64,000 nt of DNA from Megaustenia siamemsis (lineage: Eukaryota > Mollusca > Gastropoda > Stylommatophora > Ariophantidae): assembly GCA_032433765.1 (NCBI GenBank), contig JAVIAB010000092.1:69596495-69660494 (forward strand), read 5' to 3'. The notes under the pieces were generated by a model. It saw nothing but the letters and a program-made list of their open reading frames with translations, searched no databases and had not been told where the DNA came from. Position numbers and translations under genes: made by a program. This document shows, one piece after another, positions 9,781-20,612 of this stretch (its first letter is position 1; each line of letters starts with the position of its first letter).

Positions 9781-9960
9781 AAGGCGTGTGGGTTCGTGTG
9801 TACACAAATGGATCAGCACAGAATGTAGTAAACAATGGGAGAGCAGGAGCATACATCATTATAACACTAGGGATATACATAAAATAGCAACAGGGAAAAA
9901 TTGTCACAATTACGATGCAGAAATCCAAGCAATAAAGTTGGCAATAGAGAAAAACTGAAT
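9781..9960 (+). pseudogene. RNase H N-terminal half, inverted 5' part
   Basis: The plus strand encodes VYTNGSAQNVVNNGRAGAYI (first RNase H strand with the Asp position changed to Asn), then after one frameshift IATGKNCHNYDAEIQAIKLA, which holds the catalytic Glu helix. These are the segments that should precede the minus-strand part at 9152-9700. Reading outward from the junction near 9770 the order is 5' to 3', as expected for twin-priming inversion. Confidence 0.65.
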
Positions 9961-10849
9961 AATAATAAGAAGAAAATCAAGAATCACTAAAATGATTTGA
10001 TATCTAACCAAAAAAATATTGAAAGCGGAATGAAAAAGAAATTATTGATAACTTATTAGTATTAACGAAGTGTTACTATAATTGCTAAACGAGTTGTATG
10101 CTCTTTGTTATTGTGCGTATGCGCATTCTGACAATTAAAAGATATTATTTTACAGTTTGTGATGAGATAACAATTGATAATGGTAAATGGATAGTTTTCT
10201 AACGTGAGATGCTGCTGTCCTCTCACGGAGTCTGGTCGACTTATCAGGTCACACATGCAAGTTGAAGGTCACATATTAGTATACACCTACAAGCAGTTTC
10301 TAACTGTTGTTGAATGGCATTAATTGTTTTCGTCTTCTCGACATTGACGAGATTTCTCTCAGGTCGTACTGAACGCGTCAATCAGAGATAAAATACAACG
10401 GACGAGATGAGAATGATAGAAGTGAATACATTTAGTGGATATCTGCTTATTAAGTCAAAACATAGGGTTAAAGTTCATCATTAGAGTGCTAATCAGATCT
10501 CTATTGATCTAACTGATGATGAGAAAGTTGAATTTAGTCTTCACGTTATCTTCATTGGATAAATCCATAGTGCTGAGATGCTCTCCTCAGCACTTTCCCC
10601 AATATTAAACACGTCGGCCACACAATAGCGAAAACACTGAAGGTGGTATCGAACTCCTTAGCACTGACCTAGAACCCACCTATTTAGTCGCCTGGCAAGT
10701 GACAGTAGCTCTATTCCTTTTTTTTACAACCTACCTGGCAAGTGACAGTAGCTCTATTCCTTTCTCCTCTGACTGTGTCCAGGACACTGTTAGCTACACA
10801 GACAAAGGAAAGGCGAATAAAAGTAACCTTATCTCTTTCTTCTACCTTT
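9961..10849. other. No gene; short direct duplication
   Basis: AT-rich sequence without recognisable coding or family repeats. A 30-base stretch starting CCTGGCAAGTGACAGTAGCT occurs twice, at 10691-10720 and 10734-10763, separated by 13 bases, directly before the LINE-E 3' end. Confidence 0.5.
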
Positions 10850-11492
10850 CAGCTCCCTTTGGAGCATAGGTCTTCAACAAAAACTTTCCAAGTCGTTCTG
10901 TTTCTTGCCATTCTTTTAAGATCATTTCATGTCTTCCCCATCGTCTTCATCTCTGCTTCTGTCTGTCTTCTCCAAGAATTCTTTGTCTTTTCCCCGGGGA
11001 TTCCAAAAAAGGCCTGTTGTGTAATACTCTCAGTTGGCTTCCGCAGTGTGTGTCCTATCCAGCGCCATCGTCTTCGCTGCATCTCTTTATCCACTGGTAT
11101 TTGCCTGGTACATTTCTATACTTCTATGTTAGTGGATTTGTCCTGCCTTTTCCATCCTTTTATTCTGCGTAAGCATCCATTAATGAAAGCTTGTATCTTC
11201 ATGATTGTCATTTTTTTTTATTCTCCATGTTTCAGAGCCATATAATAGGACTGACTTAACATTGGAGTTGAAAATTTTTATTATTACTTCCATATGTTTC
11301 CCAGTGCAACAAAAGCTTCTCTTGCTTTTGCTATCCTTATTTTGGTATAATTTTCTGTTCCTCCCTCTTTAACTTTATTACTACCCAGATATATGTAAGC
11401 GTGTACGTCTGGTAGAGGTATTTCTCCTAATTTTATTTGGTTATTGCCAACTGCATTAATTCTCATAATGTTGGTCTTATCTCTACTAATTC
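10850..11492 (-). pseudogene. LINE-E, 3' part (post-RT and C terminus)
   Basis: The minus strand starts within the RT thumb region (RISRDKTNIMRINAVGNNQI), continues through YIYLGSNKVKEGG and AKAREAFVALGNIW, and ends in a C-terminal block with RRRWRWIGHTLRKP, WRRQTEAEMKTMGKT and an RNRTTWKVFVEDLCSKGS-like end. There are frameshifts and stops, so it is dead. The matching RT N-terminal part is on the opposite strand at 11496. A second copy of this C terminus is in the chimera at 26493. Confidence 0.8.
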
Positions 11493-11495
11493 TCT

Positions 11496-12195
11496 AAAAA
11501 AAATAGGAAAGAAATACTTAAAGACTGGAAAGAAGGTCATATGATCAAACTACCGAAGAAAGGAAGTTTACAGGAGTGCACAAATTATAGGGGAATTATG
11601 CTACTATCAGTGCCAGGAAAAAAAATATTAAGCAGAATCATTCTGGAAAGACTAAAAGAGGCCTTAGAACCATTTGAGAGATGAACAAACAGGTTTTAGG
11701 AAGAACAGATCATGTGCTGATCAAATAACTACTCTACGTATAATAGTTGAACAAAGTTTAGAACTAAAATCCTCACTTTATATTGGATTCATAGATTACG
11801 AAAAGGCATTTGATAGTTTAGGCAGAGGAATGCTTTGGAAGTTGCTGAGTCATTACGGAATCCCAATAAAGTTTATTAGCCTGATAAAAACAATGTATGA
11901 AGGAACGAAATGTAGTGTGGTGCATGAAGGGCAGCTTACAGACGCATTTGAAATAAGAACAGGAGTAAGGCAGGGATGCCTCCTGTCTCCATTTCTCTAT
12001 CTACTTGCCTTAAATTGGATTATGAGAATAACTCAAAACAACAGAAATGGAATCCAGTGGTCACTGACCAAGTAACTTAATGATTTAAACTTTGCTGATG
12101 ACATAGCTCTCCAATCACACAGTCATCAACAGATGCAGGATAAAATGAACATACTTGATAAAAGATCACAACAGCTTAGTAACCTTATATCGGAC
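11496..12195 (+). pseudogene. LINE-E, RT domain, inverted 5' part
   Basis: Encodes RT blocks in order: KDWKEGHMIKLPKKGSLQEC (finger), LLSVPGKKILSRIILERLKEA, DEQTGFRKNRSCADQITTL, LYIGFIDYEKAFDSLGR (first catalytic Asp motif), GVRQGCLLSPFLY, and after a stop LNDLNFADDIALQSHSHQQM with the catalytic FADD. It stops after QQLSNLI, exactly where the minus-strand part at 11492 resumes with RISRDKTN. A frameshift near 11675 and a stop at about 12075 kill the frame. One insertion with its 5' part flipped is the simplest reading. Confidence 0.85.
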
Positions 12196-12245
12196 TAAAA
12201 GCGGTCAGTGACTCATAGCTGACTTTTTGTGTCAGGACCAGCGAC
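12196..12245 (-). repeat. Element X, second-block fragment
   Basis: The complement reads CCTGACACAAAAAGTCAGCT then ATGAGTCACTGAC, the second conserved block of element X with a 5-bp stem GTCAG/CTGAC. It directly borders the end of the LINE-E RT part. Confidence 0.5.
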
Positions 12246-12639
12246 AGCAGCTATTCAAGATCCAACTACGTCTCCTCACTGTGACACTGAACACAAACCA
12301 ATTCATCTGATGAAGCGAATGGGGAATAAGAAAACAAAATATAAAAGTGGAGATAACCAACAACTATTCAGTTGTTATATTGATTATGTGTTGTTGATTC
12401 CTAGATTCAACTATTGCACTAACATACACTTCTTTGTTACCACTTGCTAGTCTTGTCCTCATGTAAGAGGAACTTTTCAAACCTGAAACTTATCAATAGC
12501 TGTTTGCTGTCTACAATGGTACAGTTCATGTTCTGTAATCTTGCTCTTTTATCGAATGAAAGAAAAGACAGTTATATAACTATATGTATTATAATAAAGT
12601 CTCGTAATTTACGAGTTCACACTTTCTTCTCTTTTTATC
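12246..12639. other. Nothing recognised
   Basis: Short open stretches on the plus strand (12229-12450, 12444-12731) show no motif and composition typical of AT-rich non-coding DNA. Confidence 0.4.
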
Positions 12640-12705
12640 TTTTGCATGTTAAGTGGGCGTTGATGTGTTGTGTCGCTAATTTACAGCAAAGTTGCGATAT
12701 CTACG
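12640..12705 (-). repeat. Element Y, partial
   Basis: The complement has GATATCGCAACTTTGCTGTA, then AGCGACACAACACATCAACG and CCCACTTAAC, matching 40805-40905 and, more loosely, 3080. Confidence 0.5.
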
Positions 12706-12920
12706 GGGAAGAGATATATTTACAACACTAGGAAAAATCCACAAATAATCAACAACTGAAAAAAACAACACAATAGACAGCAGAAAGCATGATCGAACAC
12801 TCCTCGACACAGAACCTTGCTAGGGGAGACTACGTCTATCTATTATACTTTGTTGTTTTTTTTATTGTTGATTTTTTGTGGATTTTTCCGAGTGTTGTAA
12901 ATAAACCTCTTCTCCTGAAA
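12700..12920. mobile_element. Short-spacer foldback
   Basis: A left arm at about 12700-12775 and a right arm at about 12840-12915 are complementary over roughly 75 bases, including TTTACAACACT and AAAAATCCACAAA against their complements. The spacer is only about 70 bases, so a long hairpin can form. No transposase and no TSD seen. Confidence 0.65.
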
Positions 12921-12964
12921 TGATTCGTTGATCTGGCCTCGGAAAGTTTCCGTTGATGATAATA

Positions 12965-13012
12965 TTCATCATCATCACCATTATCATCATCATCACCATT
13001 ATTATCATCTAT
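12965..13012. repeat. (CATCATCAC)n microsatellite
   Basis: Imperfect ATC/ACC triplets, contiguous with the 3' end of the minus-strand LINE-D at 13013; it is that LINE's tail. Confidence 0.8.
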
Positions 13013-13360
13013 CTATTGACCTTTCGAGCCGTAACCGGCCCATAGGGCGTAGACCAAGATACACCTTCTCCTATATGAATTTTTGTTCTAGCAGTTTTCT
13101 TTTAAAGATATTTTATCAAATCTCGCCATCTGTCTCTGTTCTGTGCAAGCAGTTCTATCTCATTGAGGGAGCCGATTCCTGCTGCTCTTGCCTCTCTCAT
13201 CAATGTTCTTCTCAGTGTCTCCCTGGGTCTTCCTCTTTTTCTTTTACCTGTTGTTTCCCATATGAGGGCTTGCTTTGCTATTCGATTATTATCTCTTCTC
13301 ATCACATGTCCAACGTATGACCATCGTCTTTTCTTTATTACTGAAGATATTAGTGGTTGA
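13013..13360 (-). pseudogene. LINE-D C-terminal relic
   Basis: The minus strand encodes MMRRDNNRIAKQALIWETTG then KRKRGRPRETLRRTL, REARAAGIGSLNEIELLAQN and RDRWRDLIKYL before the stop, the typical tail of a mollusc-type LINE after its RT. Its 3' untranslated end (complement of CTTTCGAGCCGTAACCGGCCC) also appears alone near 17555. A second, worse copy is at 39110. It is 5'-truncated; no RT motifs. Confidence 0.7.
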
Positions 13361-13370
13361 TTGGCGATTT

Positions 13371-13533
13371 ATTATCATCATCACCATTATTATCATCATC
13401 ACCATTATCATCATCATCACCATTATTATCATCATCACAATTATTATCATCATCACCATTATTATCATCATCATCACCATTATCATCATCATCATCACCA
13501 TTATCACCATTATCATCATCACCATCACCATCA
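13371..13533. repeat. ATC/ACC/ATT triplet array, expanded LINE-A tail
   Basis: About 54 triplets in irregular (ATC)2-4-ACC-ATT groups. It sits exactly where the TGATGATG tail of the minus-strand LINE-A (13534) should be. His/Tyr-rich and Asp-rich frames across it are artefacts. Confidence 0.9.
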
Positions 13534-14040
13534 TGATGTGCCATATCGGTTGGCGTAAGCGATCATGTCCTTCCACAATCTTTTCTATCCCCCGTGCGTC
13601 GTATCAATTCTGTTGTTGACCGTTTTTCATGCCATGACACCAAGCTATCTAGTATAGTCACTATTGTCGTCTGCAATCTCTTTCCTTGTATTTTGTCAGT
13701 TGTTACCAAGTATTCCAACTTTCATCTTCTCATGATGTGCCTGAAAAATGTTGATTGTTTCTTTCTGATGTTTCTTAGGAGCTTCCTTTTTTGTGTTGAC
13801 CTCTTTGAGAATTTCCACGTTGGTCTTTTTAACTGTCCAGGGAACTTTCAACATTCTTCTGAGAAATGCATCTCTGTGGCCTATAATTGTCTTTCCATTT
13901 GTTTATTTACGGTCCACTTGGTTCGCTTTCATAGGTCAGAATTAGCTCTATATAGCACCGATGAACTCTCTTTCTCACTTCTATTGACATAGATTTGTTG
14001 CATAAGCCATTTTTCATTTTCTGAAATGCTATTTTGGCAA
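13534..14040 (-). pseudogene. LINE-A 3' part
   Basis: The complement of 13534-13760 encodes the LINE-A end (RKIVEGHDRLRQPIWHI-type final segment, GKIQGKRL-like basic motif, and an FFRHIMRR-type motif). Further on, EILKEVNTKRS-like and VPWTVKKTNVEILK-like pieces follow. The region 13800-14040 matches the 25570, 41982 and 46984 copies in nucleotide detail (AGGGAACTTTCAACATTCTT). Stops and frameshifts throughout. Confidence 0.7.
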
Positions 14041-14204
14041 ATTTTGGCCAAAATTAATGATAATGTTCATTTATTAATATTTGTCTTTTGCCATATCTTT
14101 CAGCCCAACACAACCGTCTTCAACAATGGCAGATCTTCCTTAACAATTTTTCATAACAAATTTTAGCCTTTTACTTTTTTGACTGCCAGGATTCTTCACC
14201 GTGC

Positions 14205-14430
14205 TCTAGTGGACACATGACCTGCTATCCCTGTTGCCACTACCTGAGAAGTCTAGACATAGGATTCCATTACTCAGAGACCAGAGGTGGGCAATTCCCC
14301 GATGAAAAGAAAGACTCGAAGTGAACAATTCCCACCATCTGTTACGGGATTCGAACCAAAACCTTCCTATACAGAAGCCGACATTTCACCTCCATACCAG
14401 CCAGTTCCACTGTTCCTATCTGATGGTCAG
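14205..14430 (-). repeat. SINE4, tRNA-like head
   Basis: The complement reads CTGGCTGGTATGGAGGTGAA, ATGTCGGCTTCTGTATAGGA and the B box TTTTGGTTCGAATCCCG. The copy at 40990 shares GTCGGCTT..GGTTCGAATC and the head order. The pol III boxes and two dispersed copies support a SINE. Confidence 0.55.
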
Positions 14431-14540
14431 GGAAGTATTTACTTTCTCACTTTGGTAGTTAGAGTAACGTTAATGAAGATACGAATTACTGTTTTATCTT
14501 GATGGGTGGTCAGAAAGGGAGAAGGTCCACATGGAAGTAA

Positions 14541-15894
14541 CACAGTAAGTGAAGGCATTGAATGATGCAATAAGTGAAGGCATTGAATGATGCAATAAGT
14601 GAAGGCATTGAATGATGCAATAAGTGAAGGCATTGAATGATGCAATAAGTGAAGCCATTGGATAATACAATAAGTGAAGGAATTGAATGATGCAATAAGT
14701 GAAGGCATTGAATGATGCAATAAGTGAAGGCATTGAATGATGCAATAAGTGAAGGCATTGGATGATACAATAAGTGAAGGCATTGAATGATGCAATAAGT
14801 GAAGGCATTGAATGATGCAATAAGTGAAGGCATTGAATGATGCAATAAGTGAAGGCATTGAATGATGCAATAAGTGAAGGCATTGGATGATACAATAAGT
14901 GAAGGCATTGGATGATACAATAAGTGAAGGCATTGGATGATACAATAAGTGAAGGCATTGGATGATACAATAAGTGAAGGCATTGAATGATGCAATAAGT
15001 GAAGGCATTGGATGATATAATAAGTGAAGGCATTGGATGATATAATAAGTGAAGGCATTGAATGATACAATAAGTGAAGGCATTGAATGGTGCAATAAGT
15101 GAAGGCATTGAATGATACAATAAGTGAAGGCATTGAATGATGCAATAAGTGAAGGCATTGGATGATACAATAAGTGAAGGCATTGGATGATACAATAAGT
15201 GAAGGCATTGAATGATACAATAAGTGGAAGGCATTGGATGATATAATAAGTGAAGGCATTGGACGATACAATAAGTGAAGGCATTGAATGATGCAATACG
15301 TGAAGGCATTGAATGATGCAATAAGTGAAGGCCATGAATGATGCAATAAGTTGAGGCATTGAATAATACAATAAGTGAAGACATTGGTTGACACAATAAG
15401 TGAAGACACTTATTAACGCAATAAGTGAAGGCATTGAATGACGCAATAAGTGAAGGCACTGAGTAACACTATAGGTGCAGGCACTGAATGATGTAATAAG
15501 TGAAAACTGAGTAACATAATGAGTGAAGACGCTGAATGATGCAATAAGTGAAGACACTGAATGGCATAATGAGTGACTTCACAGAAAATACATTATGTGA
15601 ATGCATTGAGTAACACAATATGTGAAGGCACTTAATGACATAATAAGTAAAGTGAAAATGACACAATCAGTGAGGGCACTGAATGACATTATGAATGAAG
15701 GCATTGAAAGACACAATAAGTGAAGGCATTTAATGACACCATGAGTAAGAGCACTGAATTACATAATGAGTGCAGGCACTGAATGACACAGTAAGTGAAA
15801 ATACTGAATTACACAATAAATGAGAGCACAGAATGATGCAATACGAGAAGTCACTGAAAGAGACAATAAGTGAATGCACTGAATGCAATGTTAA
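14541..15894. repeat. 25-bp satellite, homogeneous then degenerate
   Basis: From 14541 to about 15470 some 37 copies of a 25-bp unit (core GGCATTGAATGATGCAATAA) are nearly identical, varying mainly at AATGATG/GATGATA. From 15470 to 15894 the copies degrade. Three stop-free minus frames of 299-372 codons result from the period and are not genes. Confidence 0.95.
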
Positions 15895-16112
15895 AAGACA
15901 CAACAGCCTACTAAAAGTAATCTTGGAAGGGAAATACAACGTATAAGAGGCAGAGACAGACCAAGACTAATATGGACGAGTAACATCAAAAGATGGACAA
16001 GTCACCATATGACAACCTGCATCATCAAAGCAAGAGACAGAGCACAATGGCGCTCCATGGTAGCCAACCTTCCTTGCGGAGATGGCACTCGATGATGATG
16101 ATGATGATGACT
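15895..16112 (+). pseudogene. LINE-B 3' end inserted in the satellite
   Basis: Encodes the end of LINE-B: KRHNSLLKVILEGK-like, a GRDRPRLIW-like basic stretch, SHHMTTCIIKARDRAQWRSM and VANLPCGDGTR before a stop running into six ATG/GAT triplets. ACTGAAT occurs before the insertion (15880s) and directly after the tail (16111-16118), consistent with a short TSD inside a 25-bp unit. Copies: 25703 and 48391. Confidence 0.75.
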
Positions 16113-16835
16113 GAATTACACAATAAGAGAAGACATTGAATGACGCAATATGTCAAGACACTGAATGACATAATAAGAGAAGGCACTGAATGACATAATA
16201 CAAGATGGCACCGAATGACATAATAAGAGAAGGCACTGAATGACATATTAAGAGATGGCACCGAATGACATAATAAGAGAAGGCACTAAATGACCAATTA
16301 AGAGATGGCACTGAATGACATAATAAGAGAAGGCACTGAATGACATAATAAGAGAAGGCACTGAATGACATAATAAGAGATGGCACTGAATGACATAATA
16401 AGAGAAGGCACTGAATGACATAATAAGAGAAGGCGCTGAATGAAATAATAAGAGAAGGCACTGAATGACATAATAAGTGAAGGCACTGAATGACATAATA
16501 AGAGATGGCACTGGATGACATAATAAAAGATGGCACTGAATGACATAATAAGAGAAGGCACTGAATGACATAATAAGAGATGGCACTGAATGACATAATA
16601 AGAGATGACACTGAATGACGCAATAAGTGAAGTCAGAATGACATAATAAGTGAAGGATTGAATGACACAATACGTGGAGGCGATGAATGACATAATAAAT
16701 TAGAGTACTGAATGATACAATGTGTGAAGGCATTGAAAGATACAAAAGTGAAGGCACTGAATGGCACAATAAGTAAAGGCATAAAATGACATAATGAGTG
16801 AAGTCATTGAATAACGAACACAGTGAGTGAACGCA
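16113..16835. repeat. 25-bp satellite, second subfamily
   Basis: Continuation after the LINE: units with core GGCACTGAATGACATAATAA and AGAGA in place of AGTGA, about 20 good copies to 16640, then irregular units. Spurious minus frames of 131-230 codons. Confidence 0.95.
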
Positions 16836-17405
16836 CTGAATGACACAATGACTGAAAGCATAACTGACAATAAGTGAATTCACTGAATGACACAATGACT
16901 GAAAGCATAACTGACAATAAGTGAATTCACTGAATGACACAAAGACTTAAAGTATAACTACCAATAAGTGAATTCACTGAATGACACAAAGACTGAAAGC
17001 ATAACTGACAATAAGTGAATTTACTGAATGACACAAAGACTGAAAGCATCACTGACAATAAGTGAATTCACTGAATGACACAAGACTGAAAGCATAACTG
17101 ACAATAAGTGAATTTACTGAATGACACAAAGACTGAAAGCATCACTGACAATAAGTGAATTCGCTGAATGACACAAAGACTGAAAGCATCACTGACAATA
17201 AGTGAATTCGCTGAATGACACAAAGACTGAAAGCATCACTGACAATAAGTGAATTCGCTGAATGACACAAAGACTGAAAGCATAACTGACAATAAGTGAA
17301 TTTACTGAATGACACAAAGCCTGAAAGCATAAATGACAATAAGTGAAATCGCTGAATGACACAAAGACTGAAAGCATAACTGACAATAAGTGAATTCACT
17401 GAACG
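16836..17405. repeat. 47-bp higher-order satellite
   Basis: About 12 copies of a 47-bp unit made of a 25-bp half (GAATTCACTGAATGACACAA) and a 22-bp half (GAAAGCATAACTGACAATAA). Each half is a diverged form of the 25-bp unit, so this is a dimeric higher-order repeat. EcoRI-like GAATTC recurs in many units. Confidence 0.95.
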
Positions 17406-17747
17406 ACACCGAATGTAAACTCATCTTAATAGCGTCACCAATCTCATACTTAAAGCTACAAGCATTAGAGGAGAGAGAAATCCAACTGCAGTTTTATCTA
17501 GTCAACAAATAGAAGGTCGTTAAACAAGCGCTACTGCGTTGTGTTATCTATCTATTGTCCTTTCGAGCCGAAGACGGCACATAGGGCAGAACCACAATCT
17601 CAAAAACAGAAACCTTGAGTGCCAAAATGGCACATATTGCGGAGATCACTGCTTCTAAAATATATGGCTCTGTTTCCATAACAACACTTTTTACAATGAC
17701 AGCTTGTCAAGCCATAGTTTACAGTAATTTTCAATATATGCGCCTCT
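17406..17747. other. No gene; LINE-D 3'-end motif near 17555
   Basis: ATCTATCTATTGTCCTTTCG followed by AGCCGAAGACGGCACATAGG repeats the LINE-D 3' untranslated end seen at 13013. Otherwise nothing recognised. Confidence 0.45.
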
Positions 17748-17905
17748 GAATGAGTACCTCTGAAGTCGGAGTTATCTGCCTGTGCGGCGAGGGACCCCTG
17801 TGCACACGGCTGCCAGGGAAAAATGGATTAACACGTAAAATGCAGTTCCTAGTTTCTAGGGACTTCATCAAGCGGCGAACGAAACAAAATACATGCGCAT
17901 TTCAA
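17748..17905 (+). repeat. SINE2, 3' half
   Basis: TGAGTACCTCTGAAGTCGGA, GTTATCTGCCTGTGCGGCGA, GGGACCCCTGTGCACACGGC and a CTAGGGACTTCATC end, matching the complement of 30236-30360. The head is missing. The following 300 bases to 18210 are AT-rich without features. Confidence 0.65.
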
Positions 17906-18210
17906 CAAAATAACATATATTACAATATACATATATATGCAACATATGCAACATATTATAGTACACATATTTTATCATCTGGTATATTTTTTATCCTTAT
18001 CGTAAGCTTTACAACAATCGCACATTTAATTATCCTTACCCCTGTAATTTTCCCATTTAATTACTTCTTGCTTAGTCGACAAGTGTTTGTTTTCAGGGTA
18101 GCAACTTGAAGGGAAGTAGGATTGTTTAATTGCATCCTGTCAGCTATGATTCACTGATCCGTATCAAATCTTCTAAATACTAGTTCTATTGAATTTTTTT
18201 AAAAAAAGCG

Positions 18211-18910
18211 TTCCTTATAAAACATTCCCACACCTAATCCTTATAAAACATTCCCACACCTATTCCTTATAAAACATTCCCACACCTATTCTTTATAAAA
18301 CATTCCCACACCTATTCCTAATAAAACATTCCCACACCTATTCCTTATAAAACATTCCACAACTAATCCTTATAAAACACTCCCACACCTAGTCCTTATA
18401 AAACATTCCCACACCTATTCCTAATAAAACATTCCACAACTAATCCTTATAAAACATGCCACAACTAATTCTTATAAAACATTCCACAACTAATCCTTGA
18501 TAAAACATTTCCACACCTACTCCTTATAAAACATTCCTACGCCTATTCTTTATAAAACACTCCACAACTAATCCTTATAAAACATTCCACAACTAATCCT
18601 TATAAAACATTCCACAACTAATCCTTATAAAACATTCCACAACTAATCCTATAAAACATTCCACAACTATTCCTTATAAAACATACCCACAACTATTCCT
18701 TATAAACATTCCACAACTATTCCTTATAAAACATACCCACAACTATTCCTTATAAAACATACCACAACTATTCCTTATTAAACATTCCCCACAACTATTC
18801 CTTATAAAACATACCCACAACTATTCTTATAAAACATTCCCACAACTATTCCTTATAAACATTCACACAACGATTCCTTATAAAACATTCCCCCTTCTAT
18901 TCCTTATCAA
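18211..18910. repeat. 26-bp minisatellite
   Basis: About 27 units with core TTCCTTATAAAACATTCCCA followed by CACCTA or AACTA. Unit length varies from 24 to 27 because of C-run and T-run slippage. The right edge fades into degenerate units to about 19000. Confidence 0.95.
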
Positions 18911-19734
18911 ATATTCCAAACATTTGTTCTTATCAAGTTTCCATATACAGTGTATATTCTTACCAAATCTTCCAAATGTTATTCCTTTCCAAATATACCA
19001 AAACACTATTAACTATTACATTTGCAATCATCCAAATTATATTCCTAATTACATCTTTCAAATAATATTTACTATAAAATCTCATGTAACTTTACACTTT
19101 CTGGTAGTAAAGAACGGGAGTCTGTGAGAACAGAAAATATACATACCACCCTAGCTATATATTGTACAGAATTAAGTGTAAAAAATGTTACCGGATCAAT
19201 AATGAAGCTACTGGATGCTCATCGCTAGAGGTTTATTTACAGCAAATGGGATTTAATTAAGGGCAAATTACAGGAATCGCGGTTGGACATACATTCATCT
19301 TCTGCACGCCCAGTGTCGGGACAGGACTCGTGAGACGTGGGGGAACACTCCCCGCCAGACATCGAGGCGCTAAATGGTCCCGCCCACACCAACTCGCGCG
19401 CCTTCGAGGTATCACTGGCAAATTTATGTATCCGGAATAAACGAATAACGCAGGGGGGTTTGTTTTCTTATTGTGTGTGCTCCCTTTTTTCTTTTCTTGT
19501 TTTTCTTTCTTTCTTATTGTTGGTATATTCACCCCCCCCACCATAAATCAATCAGTCGAGTTTAAGTAGCCAGGTAAAGAAGATAAAAAAATTAATTAAT
19601 TGTATACTCATCATCATCGTGTGCTATAACGACTGGCGTAGAAGATCGTGTTTTCTGACCCCAGTTCATCGATTCACTTTTGTTTACCGTGCCACAACAG
19701 AAGGATTAGACGATCAGATTAGATGTATTTTCGA
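18911..19734. other. No gene recognised
   Basis: Degenerate units, then a GC-richer patch at 19290-19420 without coding motifs. Short open stretches on both strands (19257-19546) overlap each other and lack any motif. Confidence 0.4.
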
Positions 19735-20612
19735 CCTGGTAATGATGATGGGGGTTAAGGCCTGGTAATGATGATGGGGATTAAGGCCTGGTAATGATGA
19801 TGGGGGTTAAGGCCTGGTAATGATGATGGGGGTTAAGGCCTGGTAATGATGATGGGGTTAAGGCCTGGTAATGATGATGGGGGTTAAGGCCTGGTAATGA
19901 TGATGGGGTTAAGGCCTGGTAATGATGATAGGGGTTAAGGCCTGGTAATGATGATGGGGGTTAAGGCCTGGTAATGATGATGGGGGTTAAGGCCTGGTAA
20001 TGATGATGGGGGTTAAGGACTGGTAATGATTATGGTGGTTAAGGCCTGTAATGATGATGGGGGTTAAGGCCTGGTAATGATGATGGGGGTTAAGGCCTGG
20101 TAATGATGATGATGGGGGTTAAGGCCTGGTAATGATGATGGGGATTACGGCCTGGTAATGATGATGGGGATTAAGGCCTGGTAATGATGATGGGGGTTAA
20201 GGCCTGGTAATGATGATGTGGGTTAAGGCCTGGTAATGATGATGGGGGTTAAGGCCTGGTAATGGTGATGGGGGTTAAGGCCTGGTAATGATGATGGGGG
20301 TTAAGGCCTGGTAATGATGATGGGGGTTAAGACATGGTAATGATGATGGGGGTTAAGACATGGTAATGATGATGGGGTTAAGACATGGTAATGATGATGC
20401 GGGTTAAGACCTGGCAATGATGATGGGGTTAAGGCCTGGTAATGATGATGGGGGTTAAGGCCTGGTAATGATGATGGGGGTTAAGGCCTGGTAATGATGA
20501 TTGGGGTTCAGGCCTGGTAATGATGATGGGGGTTCAGGCCTGGTAATGATGATGGGGGTTAAGACCTGGTAATGATGATGGGGGTTAAAACCTGGTAATG
20601 GTGATAGGGGTT
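19735..20612. repeat. 26-bp minisatellite
   Basis: About 34 copies of a unit with core GGTAATGATGATGGGGGTTA followed by AGGCCT. Variants GGTTAAGACAT and loss of one G cluster together near 20325-20420. The last unit reads GGGGTTAAGGCAAAG and runs directly into the left arm of the foldback at 20613. Confidence 0.95.

Noticed and set aside
12928..13558. His/Tyr-rich and Asp-rich putative proteins
   Set aside because: Translation of ATC/ACC/ATT triplet microsatellites at LINE tails.
14439..15557. 372-, 321- and 299-codon minus-strand open frames
   Set aside because: They lie entirely in the 25-bp satellite; three frames are open because the unit lacks stops. No independent coding evidence.
16025..16940. 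Minus-strand open frames with repeating hydrophobic residues that look like membrane segments
   Set aside because: Satellite artefact; the hydrophobic cycle is the 25-bp unit translated.
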